Positions 36,020-45,335 of a DNA stretch of 64,000 bases are shown one piece after another. A model generated the notes under the pieces. That model was not told where the DNA came from and did not search any database. It saw only the letters and a program-made list of their open reading frames with translations. Position 1 is the stretch's first letter. Each line of letters starts with the position of its first letter. This DNA is from Betaproteobacteria bacterium UBA5582 (lineage in GTDB: Bacteria; Pseudomonadota; Gammaproteobacteria; Burkholderiales; Rhodocyclaceae), in the NCBI GenBank assembly GCA_002425245.1, contig DILW01000169.1, forward strand, positions 1-64,000. The letters are read 5' to 3'. A program made the position numbers and the translations under genes.

Positions 36020-37201
36020 TCAATCGCCACCAAACAGATCACGGGTGTAGACCTTGGTTTCCACGTCGGCGAGCTCGTCGGTTTTGCGGTTGGCAATGAT
36101 GATCTCGGCTTCCTGCTTGAAGGCGTCCAGGTCCTTGATCACCCGCGAGCGGAAGAATTCGGTTTCGTTGAGGTTGGGTTCGTAGATGATGACCTCGATG
36201 CCCTTCCCCTTGAGCCGCTTCATGATGCCCTGGATGCTGGAGGCGCGGAAGTTGTCCGAGCCGGCTTTCATGACCAGGCGATAGACGCCGACGACCTTCG
36301 GGTTCTTCTTGATGATGTCGAAGGCGATGAAGTCCTTGCGCGTGGTGTTCGCCTCAACGATGGCGTGGATCAGGTTCTGCGGCACTTGCCGATAGTTGGC
36401 GAGCAGCTGCTTGGTGTCCTTGGGCAGGCAGTAGCCGCCGTAGCCGAAGCTGGGGTTGTTGTAGTGGTTGCCGATGCGCGGGTCGAGGCAGACGCCTTCG
36501 ATGATCTGCCGGGTATCGAGGCCATTGGTGGCGGCGTAGGTGTCGAGCTCGTTGAAGTAGGCCACGCGCATGGCCAGGTAGGTGTTGGAGAAGAGCTTGA
36601 CGGCTTCAGCTTCGGTGCTGTCGGTGTAGAGCACCGGGATGTTCTGCTTGATGGCGCCTTGCTGCAGCAGCCCGGCAAAGCTGCGTGCGCGTTCGCTCTT
36701 TTCACCGACAATGATGCGCGAGGGGTGGAGGTTGTCGTACAGCGCCCTGCCCTCGCGCAGGAATTCAGGCGAAAAGATCAGGTTGACCGGCTTGCCGGTG
36801 GCAATGGTGAAGGCTTCACGCACCTTGGCGGTATAGCCGACCGGCACGGTGGATTTGATGACCATCAGCGCATCGGGGTTGATGGCCAGCACGTCGCGAA
36901 TTACCGCTTCGACCGAGCCGGTGTTGAAGTAATTGGTTTCGGGGTCGTAGTCGGTGGGCGTGGCAATGATGACGAAGTCCGCCCCTTCGTAAGCCGCCTG
37001 TTTGTCCAGCGTGGCTTTGAGGTTCAGGGGCTTGTTGGCGAGGTAGTCCTCGATTTCGGCATCGACGATGGGTGATTGCTTGCGGTTGAGCATCTCCACC
37101 TTCTCGGGAAGGATGTCGAGGGCAACCACTTCGTTGTGCTGCGCCAAGAGGATGGCGTTGGAGAGACCGACGTAGCCGGTCCCGGCGATGGCGATTTTCA
37201 T
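36020..37201 (-). CDS. ugd: UDP-glucose 6-dehydrogenase
   Basis: Oxidises UDP-glucose to UDP-glucuronate with NAD, a precursor for acidic polysaccharides. It is 393 residues, the size of E. coli-type Ugd. The N-terminal NAD motif is [20 protein letters not shown] (about residues 4-23). The catalytic Cys lies in [20 protein letters not shown] (about 251-270), with substrate contacts in [14 protein letters not shown]. It is convergent with the nucleotidyltransferase. Uronic acid supply would fit an acidic EPS made by the surrounding loci. A fragment of a second copy lies at 33299-33359. Confidence 0.95.
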   Translation of the reverse strand: MKIAIAGTGYVGLSNAILLAQHNEVVALDILPEKVEMLNRKQSPIVDAEIEDYLANKPLNLKATLDKQAAYEGADFVIIATPTDYDPETNYFNTGSVEAVIRDVLAINPDALMVIKSTVPVGYTAKVREAFTIATGKPVNLIFSPEFLREGRALYDNLHPSRIIVGEKSERARSFAGLLQQGAIKQNIPVLYTDSTEAEAVKLFSNTYLAMRVAYFNELDTYAATNGLDTRQIIEGVCLDPRIGNHYNNPSFGYGGYCLPKDTKQLLANYRQVPQNLIHAIVEANTTRKDFIAFDIIKKNPKVVGVYRLVMKAGSDNFRASSIQGIMKRLKGKGIEVIIYEPNLNETEFFRSRVIKDLDAFKQEAEIIIANRKTDELADVETKVYTRDLFGGD

Positions 37202-37294
37202 GGTTTCTTGTTTTCTCCCTGCTTCATTCTGCTTTCAACACTGCCCGACTTGGCGGGCAGGATCATACCTGTTAATTCTTTCCATTCCGGGTCA

Positions 37295-39265
37295 TCAGGG
37301 TACCGGATCTTCCAGTGCGCCGCCGACCGGCGCGCCGAAGTAGTAGCCTTGCCCACCCTTCACGGCATCGGCCAGGAGCAGTTCGACTTGTGCGGGATTT
37401 TCGACGCCCTGGGCGATGACCTCGACTTCGAGCGAGGATGCCAGGCTGACGATGGAGGCGATGAGCGCACGCGAGGATTCGTTGTGCGGCGCTTCGCTGA
37501 CCAGGCCGGCGTCGAGCTTGACGTAATCAGGCGGCAGTTCGCGCAGGAGTTGCAGGGAGTTGGGGGCAAGGCCGTAGTGATCAAAGCCGAAACGGACTTT
37601 GCTGGCCCGCAGCATATCGGCAAAAGCCCGAGCCTGCGGGAGCATGAGCGAGCAGCCGTATTCGGTGATTTCGAAAGCCAGCGTGACACCGTTTTGCCGG
37701 AAGCGCGCCAGCTTGCCGCCGAGCCAGGTGGTGAAATCGTGACTGCTCAGGCTCTGGGTGGATAGGTTGAGCGCCAGATTGATCGGACGGCTGTCGCTAC
37801 GGTTCTCCAGGCGCTGGAAGACGAGCGCGAGCAAGGCGCGGTCGATTTCTTCCATGAGCCGATGGCGCATGGCCATGGGCATGAAGATCGACGCAGGTAC
37901 GAGCTTGCCTTCGCGATCGACCAGGCGAGCCATGACTTCCTGTTGCATCGGCTTGCCGCTGGCCAGGTCGATGACCGGCTGCGCGAGCAGCGTCCAGCGG
38001 CCTTCGGCGAGGGCTTCGCGGATGACCTCGCGCCATTCGAGCGAGCCGATGGCGGCGTCGGCGGATTGCAGGTCGACCAGGTATTGCAGGGCGTTACGTC
38101 CGGACTGGCGGGCGCTTTCGATGGCCAGGTCAAGCCGCGACATGACACGCGCCCGGCTTTCACCGTATTCGATGTGGATCATGCCGATGCTGAAGGAGAC
38201 ATCGGCACTGTCGGGCAACTCGGCGAACAGGTCCTGCAAGCGGTCGCGCAGTTTGCGACCGAGTTCGCTCAGGGCCATCAGGTCTTTGCCGAAAACGGCA
38301 AAGGCAAAGGCGCCGCCACCGGTCCGGCACATGATCGAGGTGCTGTCCCCGAGTTCAGCGCGCGCAACGGCGGCAAGGTTGGCCAGCAGCGCATTGCCTT
38401 CGCGGTAACTGGTTTCGGTGTTGAAGTGCTTGAGGTTGTCGAGTTCGATGCCGACCAGGGCGATTTCGGCATGTGCGAGCTCGCCCTGCAGGCACTGCTC
38501 CAGGCGCAATTCGAAGCTGCGTCGGTTGTCGAGGCCGGTGAGTTCGTCCTGATAGGCTTCGCGCCGGAACTGTTCGGCCTTGCGCGATTCGGCGTCGAGA
38601 AATTCGGAGATCTTGCGCGACATGTTGTTCATGGCGCCGACCACCCGCGCCAGCTCAAGTGCTTTGGGCTGGCTTTCAATCTGCTTGAAATGCTTTTGCT
38701 GGATAGCCTGCGCGGTACGTTCGATGTCCGACAACGGGCGCAGTATCCAGCGCAGGGTTTGCCGGGTGAGCAGTAGGGCCAGCAGGTAGGCAAAGAGCAT
38801 CCAGGCGCCAACTTCCAGCGCCGATTGCCACAGGTACTGGTAAGCGTGGGTGGGCTGGCTTTCGACTGCCACTTTGCCCAATTGCCGCCAGCCACTAATC
38901 AGGAAGGCTTCGCCTGGCGGCGCCTGGAGCGGGACCAGATTGGAAAACCACAGGGGAACGCCGGCAATCTTGGCCGGCAGGCGCCGTTCGAAAACCACCT
39001 TGCCATCGAGCCCAAGCACGGCAATCCGCTGGAAATAGCCGCGGTCGAACAGAGTTGCGACCAGGGTTTCGGCGAGGACCTTGTCGCCGCTGCCAACGGC
39101 CCCAGCAAGACGGTGTGAAAGCGAGGTGGCGGCTTCCTGGGCATGCGAACCCAGTTGTTCTTCAAGGTAGTTGCGAGTGCCGGAAACACCCAGTGCACCG
39201 AGTCCGAGGATGACGATCAGGAAAATCAGGGAGATTCCCTGGAGGAGTTGTCGGTGCAGGCTCAT
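37295..39265 (-). CDS. lapD: LapD-like c-di-GMP receptor with degenerate GGDEF and EAL domains
   Basis: An inner-membrane c-di-GMP effector, 656 residues. It has TM1 at about 11-30, a periplasmic LapD/MoxY-type domain (31-150), TM2 at about 152-170, a HAMP (LRPLSDIERTAQAIQQ), a GGDEF domain and an EAL domain. Both catalytic motifs are lost: RTGGGAF at 314-320 replaces GGDEF, and QQEVMARL at 441-448 replaces the EAL motif. It should therefore bind c-di-GMP without making or cutting it. In the Lap system such a receptor sequesters the periplasmic protease LapG when c-di-GMP is high and so keeps adhesin on the surface. lapG is 1.1 kb away, divergent. Confidence 0.9.
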   Translation of the reverse strand: MSLHRQLLQGISLIFLIVILGLGALGVSGTRNYLEEQLGSHAQEAATSLSHRLAGAVGSGDKVLAETLVATLFDRGYFQRIAVLGLDGKVVFERRLPAKIAGVPLWFSNLVPLQAPPGEAFLISGWRQLGKVAVESQPTHAYQYLWQSALEVGAWMLFAYLLALLLTRQTLRWILRPLSDIERTAQAIQQKHFKQIESQPKALELARVVGAMNNMSRKISEFLDAESRKAEQFRREAYQDELTGLDNRRSFELRLEQCLQGELAHAEIALVGIELDNLKHFNTETSYREGNALLANLAAVARAELGDSTSIMCRTGGGAFAFAVFGKDLMALSELGRKLRDRLQDLFAELPDSADVSFSIGMIHIEYGESRARVMSRLDLAIESARQSGRNALQYLVDLQSADAAIGSLEWREVIREALAEGRWTLLAQPVIDLASGKPMQQEVMARLVDREGKLVPASIFMPMAMRHRLMEEIDRALLALVFQRLENRSDSRPINLALNLSTQSLSSHDFTTWLGGKLARFRQNGVTLAFEITEYGCSLMLPQARAFADMLRASKVRFGFDHYGLAPNSLQLLRELPPDYVKLDAGLVSEAPHNESSRALIASIVSLASSLEVEVIAQGVENPAQVELLLADAVKGGQGYYFGAPVGGALEDPVP

Positions 39266-39380
39266 CGGGTGTTCGTGGCGTACCGTTCAGCGACCCCGGC
39301 GCCCGGGGCAGCGAGAAGGCGGAAGGAAAGAAAAAGGCCATGCGGAGATGGCCTTTGTTTGCTGCTTGGCGAAACGTCGT

Positions 39381-40094
39381 TCAGGAGCGGCTGACGCTGC
39401 CACCACCGCCGGAACCGGAAGCCGGCGGGCTGGCCGGCGGGGTGGAGGCAACCGGGGTGCTGTTCGAAGCCGGCGGCGTCGTGGAGCCCGTATCACCAGC
39501 GCCCGGGGTGCTGGCAGAAGTCGCGGCCGAGGCAATGGATGAGGCCTGGCTCGGTGCTGCCTGGGTGGCGGCAGCAACAATGGAGGCAGATTGGCTAGGC
39601 GCCGCGCTCACGGCAGCGCGGGTAATGGCAGCAGCCTGACTCGGTGCGGCGGAAACGGCGGCACCGGTGATCGCGGAAGCCTGAGACGGCGCAGCGCTGA
39701 CGGCTGCGCTGGTGATGGCGGCAGCCTGACTCGGCACGGCAGAAACGGCGGCGGAGGTAATCGCAGCAGCCTGGGTCGGAGCTGCCGAAACGGCAGCGCT
39801 GGCGATGGCGGCAGCTTGAGCCGGTGCAGCAGCGATGGCGGCGGAAACGATGGCGGCAGCCTTGCCGGGATTGGCAGCAATGGCGGCAACCAGCGCAGTT
39901 GCCAGTGCGTTGCTTTGAATGCCGGCGGCTTGGGCGGCAGCGGCCACGGCGGCGGGAGACTCTCCGGCAGCGATGCGCTGCTGCACTTCAGCCTCGACCT
40001 GCACCTGGTTCATGCTCGGCGCGAAGGCAGCCACTGCAGCAATGCCGCTGAAGGCAAGACCGACAGCAAATGCGATTTTTTTCATGGAAATCAT
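39381..40094 (-). CDS. Exported alanine-rich repeat protein
   Basis: A 237-residue protein. A signal peptide (MKKIAFAVGLAFSGIAAVAAF, cited from residue 4) is followed by a short helical part, then nine tandem 15-residue repeats at residues 64-198 of the form AAAITSAAVSAAPSQ, and a Pro/Thr/Ser then Gly-rich tail. The start at 40094 has AGGAG 7-8 bases upstream. Repeats of nearly pure Ala, Ser, Ile, Val with Pro-Ser-Gln turns suggest a stacked helical rod or a low-complexity matrix protein. I know no family. It sits between lapD and lapG, the place for an adhesin-system component. There is an AAQAAG stretch after the signal peptide, but it is not the large LapA-type adhesin. Confidence 0.72.
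   Translation of the reverse strand: MISMKKIAFAVGLAFSGIAAVAAFAPSMNQVQVEAEVQQRIAAGESPAAVAAAAQAAGIQSNALATALVAAIAANPGKAAAIVSAAIAAAPAQAAAIASAAVSAAPTQAAAITSAAVSAVPSQAAAITSAAVSAAPSQASAITGAAVSAAPSQAAAITRAAVSAAPSQSASIVAAATQAAPSQASSIASAATSASTPGAGDTGSTTPPASNSTPVASTPPASPPASGSGGGGSVSRS
39501..39905 (-). repeat. Nine tandem 45-bp coding repeats
   Basis: The DNA repeats in 45-bp units encoding AAAITSAAVSAAPSQ and variants. The central units are the most alike and the ends the most diverged, as in repeats that expand and contract by slippage or recombination. Unit length is a multiple of three, so copy-number change would keep the frame. Confidence 0.85.
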
Positions 40095-40328
40095 GGGAGG
40101 GCTCCTGACTGGATTCACTTGCCCACAGACTACCGATGACTTACCCGAACGTCAAGTCAACATTGGCATTGAAACCGCAGGAAAGTCCTTTATTTTTATA
40201 GCTTTTCACCATGCGGAACAAGACATCCCCGACCTGTTTTCCAGGCTATTTTCAGGCATCTGCGATAGCGGCGCTGGCCTGTACAATTGCGTCCTCGATT
40301 GGCCCCTGGATTTTCGTACTGGACGCCC

Positions 40329-41006
40329 TTGTTGTTCAAAAAGCCGTTGTTCATCGTCCCTTTGCTGTTCGTTCTTGCCGCGCCGGTCGCGGCAAGCCTG
40401 GTGGCGTTTTCGGACAATCTGTTGCGCAGCATCGCGCAGCGTTATTCGAACGATGCGCCGAAACGTCTGATGGTCTGGCAACGACTGATCTACGACATGC
40501 GTAACAGCGATGCACCGGCCACCATCCGCCAGGACGCGACCAACGAGACGCTGGCACTGCGCAAGATCAACGCCTTCTTCAATCAGGTGCCTTATCAGAC
40601 CGATATCCAGCACTGGGGCAAGGAGGATTACTGGGCAACGCCGGTCGAGATGCTGTCCTCCTTCGCCGGTGACTGCGAGGACTATTCGATTGCCAAGTAT
40701 CTTTCACTGAAGGAACTGGGCGTTCCCATCGAGCGTCTGCGCATCACCTATGTGCGTGCCGTCGAGCGCAACGAGTCGCACATGGTGCTGGCCTATTACC
40801 CGACGCCGGATGGCGAGCCGTGGATCATGGACAACCTGATCAAGGAGTTCCGCCCGGCTTCGCAGCGCAAGGATCTGGAACCGGTGTTCAGCTTCAACGA
40901 AGATGACCTGTGGATTCCAAGCGGCCCCACCCAACGCGGCGGTGCGAGCGGCGTGCGCTTGTGGCGCGAACTGCTGGAGAAGCTGGAGCGTGAAAAGCGG
41001 ATGTAG
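40329..41006 (+). CDS. lapG: LapG-like periplasmic transglutaminase-fold cysteine protease
   Basis: A bacterial transglutaminase-like cysteine proteinase that cleaves the N-terminal anchor of a biofilm adhesin and is inhibited by LapD when c-di-GMP is bound. It is about 225 residues from the chosen start. The signal peptide is FKKPLFIVPLLFVLAAPVAA. The catalytic triad is visible as Cys in FAGDCEDYSIAKY (about 115), His in ESHMVLAYY (about 151) and Asp in WIMDNL (about 168). No ATG fits: the frame opens upstream with TTG at 40287, and TTG at 40329 or 40332 best begins the signal peptide, so the start is uncertain. The DCED region also forms the calcium site in LapG. Confidence 0.9.
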   Translation: MLFKKPLFIVPLLFVLAAPVAASLVAFSDNLLRSIAQRYSNDAPKRLMVWQRLIYDMRNSDAPATIRQDATNETLALRKINAFFNQVPYQTDIQHWGKEDYWATPVEMLSSFAGDCEDYSIAKYLSLKELGVPIERLRITYVRAVERNESHMVLAYYPTPDGEPWIMDNLIKEFRPASQRKDLEPVFSFNEDDLWIPSGPTQRGGASGVRLWRELLEKLEREKRM

Positions 41007-41019
41007 ACCGGCGCCGGCT

Positions 41020-41667
41020 TCAGCGCGGCGGCAGGAGATCGTCGCGCCCGGCTTCGCTGGCCAGTTGTTTGAGTTGCCGTGCAGCCCGCCCGCGACTTTC
41101 GCGGTAGATGTGACGCAGGCTTTCCTGACGCTCTGGCCCGGCTTCGTCCCACCGCGCCAGCAGAATTCTGGCCAGCGTGAGCTGTACGCCACCTTCCCGG
41201 ATGCCATAGCGGATGGCGCGATCCATGGCCTGCCACATTGCTTGCGGCTCGCGGTTGAGGCGATGCAGGGTCCACGCCGTGCTCGACCAGGTGTAGGGCG
41301 ACATCGGTCGACGCGCCAGCGAGCGGCGATATTGCTCAAGCGCCGCTTCCTGCATGGTGTCTTCGAAAACTGTCCCGCGCCAGGCAATGGCGGCGCGCAG
41401 GCTGTAGCCGTAGCCGAGCATTTCCAGCAATAGCGGGTCGCCGGGCACCCAGGACAGGCCACGCAACAGCCCGGCTTGTGCGGTAGCGAGTTCGCCCAGG
41501 TTGGGAACGCGAGCCGGCGTAGTTTGCCAGTCGATGATCTGGTGGCGTGCCTTCTTGCTGGCAATGTCGCCGAGGCCGTGGCGTACTGCAGTGGTCACGG
41601 ACAGAGCACCGAACACGGCGACTACGCCAAGCAGCAGGAAGTAACCGCCGCGCCCTCGCCCGTTCAT
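41020..41667 (-). CDS. TPR-like membrane-anchored protein of the EPS export operon
   Basis: A 215-residue protein with one N-terminal hydrophobic helix (YFLLLGVVAVFGALSVTTAV) and a helical body with TPR-like pairs, for example AALEQYRRSLARRPMSPYTW and QAMWQAMDRAIRYGIREGG. It most likely faces the periplasm. The stop comes after LLPPR near 41020. Its start overlaps the PHP phosphatase stop by 4 bases, so it is the last gene of the epsL-wza-wzc operon. Proteins of this kind scaffold polysaccharide assembly, but the partner is not known. Confidence 0.68.
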   Translation of the reverse strand: MNGRGRGGYFLLLGVVAVFGALSVTTAVRHGLGDIASKKARHQIIDWQTTPARVPNLGELATAQAGLLRGLSWVPGDPLLLEMLGYGYSLRAAIAWRGTVFEDTMQEAALEQYRRSLARRPMSPYTWSSTAWTLHRLNREPQAMWQAMDRAIRYGIREGGVQLTLARILLARWDEAGPERQESLRHIYRESRGRAARQLKQLASEAGRDDLLPPR

Positions 41668-42386
41668 GCCGGCAATCCGTAGATGCGCGCCGGCAGCTCG
41701 CAGGTCATGCGCTCGGCAGAGGCGGCACCGACGATGCCGGCGGCCAGGCGGCAGCCTTCGCTGATGCTCGGCGGACGGTGCTTGAGGTTGTGTGCGTCGC
41801 TGGCGATGACGTGTGCCCAGCCGTTGCCAAGTAGCGTTCTGGCGGTTGTTTCGGGCGGTTCGCCGAAGTGCCCGGCGATTGCGGCGGCCGTCAGCTGCAG
41901 CCAGCAGCCGCGCTCCAAATAGGGCACAAGCCGGTTGGGATCGCCAATCACCGCCTTGTTGCGCTCCGGGTGAGCGATCAGAGGCCGGATCTTCATCTGC
42001 ATCAGCTTGTCGACGAACTGCAGGCTGCCCACAGGAATGGTTTGGTGCGGGAATTCGACGAGCATGATGCGATAGCCATCGACTTCGCCGAGAAACGGGG
42101 CCTGGCCTTCGAGCAGGAGTTCCAGGGACTCCATGCTCAGACGGACTTCGCCGCCGAGCTTGACGGCGAGCGGAATACCGGCATCGGCCAGGGCTGCCCG
42201 GAAGGCTTCCACGCGCGGTTCCAGCTGGCTGCGGGTGTTTTCGTAGCGCCCGGGGTGGATGTGCGGGGTCAGGACGCTGGCGACAATGCCGTCGGCAACG
42301 GCATGGCGCGCCAGCGCCAGGGCTTCGTCCAGGGTTTGCGCACCGTCATCGACGCCCCAGAGGAGGTGGCAGTGCAGGTCGATCAT
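41664..42386 (-). CDS. PHP-type protein-tyrosine phosphatase (CpsB/YwqE-like)
   Basis: A 240-residue metal-dependent phosphatase that removes phosphate from the tyrosine-rich tail of its cognate BY-kinase. PHP metal ligands are visible as MIDLHCHLLWGVDDGAQTLD (residues 1-20), LTPHIHPGRYEN, LIAHPERNKAVI and VIASDAHNLKHRPP. The family is typical of Gram-positives but also found in betaproteobacterial EPS operons, in place of the small Wzb phosphatase. It lies 8 bases after wzc, whose tail is the likely substrate. Confidence 0.9.
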   Translation of the reverse strand: MIDLHCHLLWGVDDGAQTLDEALALARHAVADGIVASVLTPHIHPGRYENTRSQLEPRVEAFRAALADAGIPLAVKLGGEVRLSMESLELLLEGQAPFLGEVDGYRIMLVEFPHQTIPVGSLQFVDKLMQMKIRPLIAHPERNKAVIGDPNRLVPYLERGCWLQLTAAAIAGHFGEPPETTARTLLGNGWAHVIASDAHNLKHRPPSISEGCRLAAGIVGAASAERMTCELPARIYGLPA

Positions 42387-42394
42387 GGATTGAA

Positions 42395-44674
42395 TCAGGC
42401 GCCCTTGCCACCTTCTTCGCCGTAGCTCACGCCGTAACCGCCCTGGTAACCGGCCTTGCCATAACCGTATTTACCGTAGCCGGAATAGGCGCCATAGTAC
42501 TTTTCTGCCTTGGCGACGTCGAACTGGTTGAGCACCACGCCGATGATATGGCCGTCGGCGCGGCGAATCCGTTGCAGACCCTTGCGGGCAATCTGGTACG
42601 GCGTCGATTCAGCCTTGCTGACGTAAATGACGCCATCGGCCATCGAAGCAATGACCAGGGCATCGGAGACGAGTTCGACCGGCGGCGAATCGATGACGAT
42701 GACTTCGAAGTGCTTGGCCAGATGTGCCAGCGTGTCCTTGAAGCGTTGCGAAAGCAGTAGTTCGAGCGGATTGGGCGGTACGTTGCCGGCCGGCATCAGC
42801 ATCAGGCTGGTGCCTTCCATGGGAATCAGGCATTCCTGCAGGGTGGCGGTGCCGGCGACGAAATTGGACAGTCCCTTGGCGCCGACGGGAATGTCCAGCC
42901 CCTTGGAAACCGCCGGACGACGCATGTCAGCATCGATGAGCAGGGTTTTCTTGGTATGCGCGTGGGCCACGGCCAGGTTGATCGAGAAGGTCGTCTTGCC
43001 CTCCCCTGGGACGCTGGAGGTGACCAGCAGCGTACGCTGGGGTAGGTCGATGCCGGTAAGCAACACACCGGTTCTGGCGGTGCGGATGGCTTCGGCGTAG
43101 ATCGATTTAGGCTGCTCGATGAAGATGCGCGCCGTCTTTGTGCGCTCGACTTCGTCCTTCTTGAGCAAGGGCAGCGAAGTGAGGATGGGTTCGCGCAGGC
43201 GCAGTTCGACGTCTTCGGTGGTTTTCAGGGTGTTGTCCAGGCGGTCACGCAGCAGCGCGGCAAGCACCCCGAGGAAGATGCCGAGGACAAAGGCGATGGC
43301 AACGATCTGCTTCTTCTTGGGCTTGACCGGCACTTCGGAAACGACAGCGGCGTCGACGACGCGGGCAATCGGCGTCTGCAGGTCGCCGGCGACGTTGGTT
43401 TCCTTGGTGCGGGTGATGAACATGTCGTAGAGCTGACGGTTGGCCTCGACTTCACGTTCGTAAATGCCCAGCTCGCCTTCCTTGCGGTTGAGCTGTTGGA
43501 CCGAGCCGCGGGCGTTGCGCAGCACGCCTTCCAGAGTGGCTTCGGTAGCACGCGCGGCTTCGTATTCGCGCATCACACTGGCAACCACGGAGTCAACCTG
43601 GCGACGCAGGTTGTCGCGGGCGGATTCGAGCTCGCTCCTGGCCTGGATGAAACGCGGGTGTTCGGTGCCGTAACGCTGGCTGACTTCGGACAACTGGCGC
43701 TCGGCCACCCCCTCGGCCCGTTTGGCTTCAGCAACGATGGGGTTGCGCAGCACTGCCGGCAGCGTGCTGAGGTCGCTGCCCTTGGGTGCTGACCGGATCT
43801 GCTGGTAGGCACCGTCGGCTTCGGCGCGCTTCATGCGGGCCTCGATCAAGCGGCGCTGGACTTCCTCGATCTGCTGCCCGGCACCACTCTGGGTGATGCT
43901 CTTGAGGTCGACGATGCCCTCGCGATCACGAAACTCCTGCAAGGCCTTTTCGGAGTCATTGAGTTTCTTGCGCAGATCGCTCAACTGATCCTGCAGCCAG
44001 CCACTGGCCTGACGGGTCAGGTTGAAGCGCGCTTCCAGGTCCTTGTCGATATAGACCTGAGCTACGGTATTGGCAACTTTGGCGGCCAGCGCGGGATCGG
44101 CGGATTCGAAACTGACCTTGGCAAGCTGGCTGAGCCGGATCGGCTCGACGCTCAGACGTGAAGTGAAACCACCGTATACCGCTTCAGCGAGCAGTTTGTC
44201 GTTCCACTCCTTGGGCTCGGCGGAAAAACCAACGCTCGCGAGCCAGGAGTCATCCTTGCGCCGCGGATCGAATTCTTCGCGCTCCCACAGCTTGAGCTTC
44301 TCAATGGCGCGCATCGAGACTTCACGCGACTTGATGATTTCCACCTGGGTCTGGAAGTGCTCGCGGTTCTGCGAAATGCCGGAGTAGACGTCCTCGATGG
44401 AGAGCACCTTGGATTTGTTGGCTTCGATCAGAACCGTTGCCGTCGACCGGTAAACCGGGGTCATGACCATGACGATGACCGCAGCCAGGAGAGCGACGAC
44501 CAGACCGAAGCCGATAATCGCCTTCTTGCGCTTGAGTATGCTGCGCCAGTATTCGAGAAGCTCCAGTTTCTCCGCCTGATCTTGCGGGTCGTGCAGGAAT
44601 ACGGGTTTGTGCTTTTCGGCAACGGCGGCCGGCGTCGGGGCTGGAATTTGCGTTGTGGCGCTCACTTGCGTCAT
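42395..44674 (-). CDS. wzc: Polysaccharide co-polymerase and BY-kinase (Wzc-like)
   Basis: A 759-residue inner-membrane protein controlling chain length and export. It has TM1 at about 55-75, a Wzz domain, long coiled coils at about 190-420 with the GNVR-type region, and TM2 at about 460-480 (KKKQIVAIAFVLGIFLGVLA). The cytoplasmic kinase has Walker A SSVPGEGKTTFSINLAVAHA, Walker A' LLIDADMRRPAV and Walker B VIVIDSPPVEL. The tail holds nine tyrosines in Gly-rich spacing (KYYGAYSGYGKYGYGKAGY and beyond), the autophosphorylation cluster. wza is upstream and the cognate phosphatase downstream. The N-terminus has an unusual Pro/Thr/Ala-rich extension. Confidence 0.93.
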   Translation of the reverse strand: MTQVSATTQIPAPTPAAVAEKHKPVFLHDPQDQAEKLELLEYWRSILKRKKAIIGFGLVVALLAAVIVMVMTPVYRSTATVLIEANKSKVLSIEDVYSGISQNREHFQTQVEIIKSREVSMRAIEKLKLWEREEFDPRRKDDSWLASVGFSAEPKEWNDKLLAEAVYGGFTSRLSVEPIRLSQLAKVSFESADPALAAKVANTVAQVYIDKDLEARFNLTRQASGWLQDQLSDLRKKLNDSEKALQEFRDREGIVDLKSITQSGAGQQIEEVQRRLIEARMKRAEADGAYQQIRSAPKGSDLSTLPAVLRNPIVAEAKRAEGVAERQLSEVSQRYGTEHPRFIQARSELESARDNLRRQVDSVVASVMREYEAARATEATLEGVLRNARGSVQQLNRKEGELGIYEREVEANRQLYDMFITRTKETNVAGDLQTPIARVVDAAVVSEVPVKPKKKQIVAIAFVLGIFLGVLAALLRDRLDNTLKTTEDVELRLREPILTSLPLLKKDEVERTKTARIFIEQPKSIYAEAIRTARTGVLLTGIDLPQRTLLVTSSVPGEGKTTFSINLAVAHAHTKKTLLIDADMRRPAVSKGLDIPVGAKGLSNFVAGTATLQECLIPMEGTSLMLMPAGNVPPNPLELLLSQRFKDTLAHLAKHFEVIVIDSPPVELVSDALVIASMADGVIYVSKAESTPYQIARKGLQRIRRADGHIIGVVLNQFDVAKAEKYYGAYSGYGKYGYGKAGYQGGYGVSYGEEGGKGA

Positions 44675-44714
44675 TACCTGTCAAAGAATTCGGAAACACT
44701 TCCCGGTCGGGAAG

Positions 44715-45335
44715 TCAGAAGAAGCTTTCGTCAACCGTGATGATGTCGCCCGGATAAACCATGGTATTCAGGTCAACACGCTGTGATCGCTGGCTGGGGT
44801 CGCTTTCGCGAATGATGTAGATCTTGCTCAGCGAGGCCCGCTCGCGAAAACCGCCGGCCAGCGAGGCCGCCTTGCGTATCGTCAGCCCAGGCTGAAATGG
44901 GTAACCACCTGGTTTTTCAACCATGCCGTTGATGTAGAACGGGCGGTATTCCTCGATACTGACCGATACCTTGGGATTGACCAGATAAGGGCCCCGCAAA
45001 CCGTCTTCGACAGCACGCTCCAGTTCGCTAACCGTCAGACCGAAGGCTTTCACTTCACCCAGCGCCGGCAACGAAACCGTACCGGCGTCGGTGAGACGGA
45101 CCTTTTCCTTGCTCAGGTCCGGCTCGCCAAGTACGCGGACAGTAAGTATGTCACCAGAGGACAAGCGGTAATTGGACAGGCCGCTGACCGCTACCGGCAA
45201 GGGGATGCTGGCTTCGCTGGTCAGCGAAGGCACCGACTCGTCATTGGTCTGGGCATATCCCAGATTCAGGGACAAAAACAGGACAATCAGACAACGCAAC
45301 CACAGCACTGAAACACTCCCCCGCAGATTAATCAA
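44715..45335 (-). CDS. wza: Polysaccharide export protein (Wza-like, short form)
   Basis: A 206-residue periplasmic/outer-membrane export protein. It has a signal peptide (about residues 1-28), a Poly_export domain (YRLSSGDILTVRVLGEPDLS, about 56-75) and one SLBB domain (FYINGMVEKPGGYPFQPGLT, about 133-152). The lipobox cysteine seen in E. coli Wza is absent after the signal peptide, and the C-terminal amphipathic barrel helix is missing. The pore in the outer membrane may therefore be provided by the barrel protein encoded directly upstream, with which the start overlaps by 4 bases. Confidence 0.9.
   Translation of the reverse strand: MINLRGSVSVLWLRCLIVLFLSLNLGYAQTNDESVPSLTSEASIPLPVAVSGLSNYRLSSGDILTVRVLGEPDLSKEKVRLTDAGTVSLPALGEVKAFGLTVSELERAVEDGLRGPYLVNPKVSVSIEEYRPFYINGMVEKPGGYPFQPGLTIRKAASLAGGFRERASLSKIYIIRESDPSQRSQRVDLNTMVYPGDIITVDESFF

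Noticed and set aside
39501..39905. Regular 45-bp repeats considered as a CRISPR array.
   Set aside because: There are no spacers between units, the repeats keep an open reading frame with signal peptide and ribosome site, and no cas gene is present.
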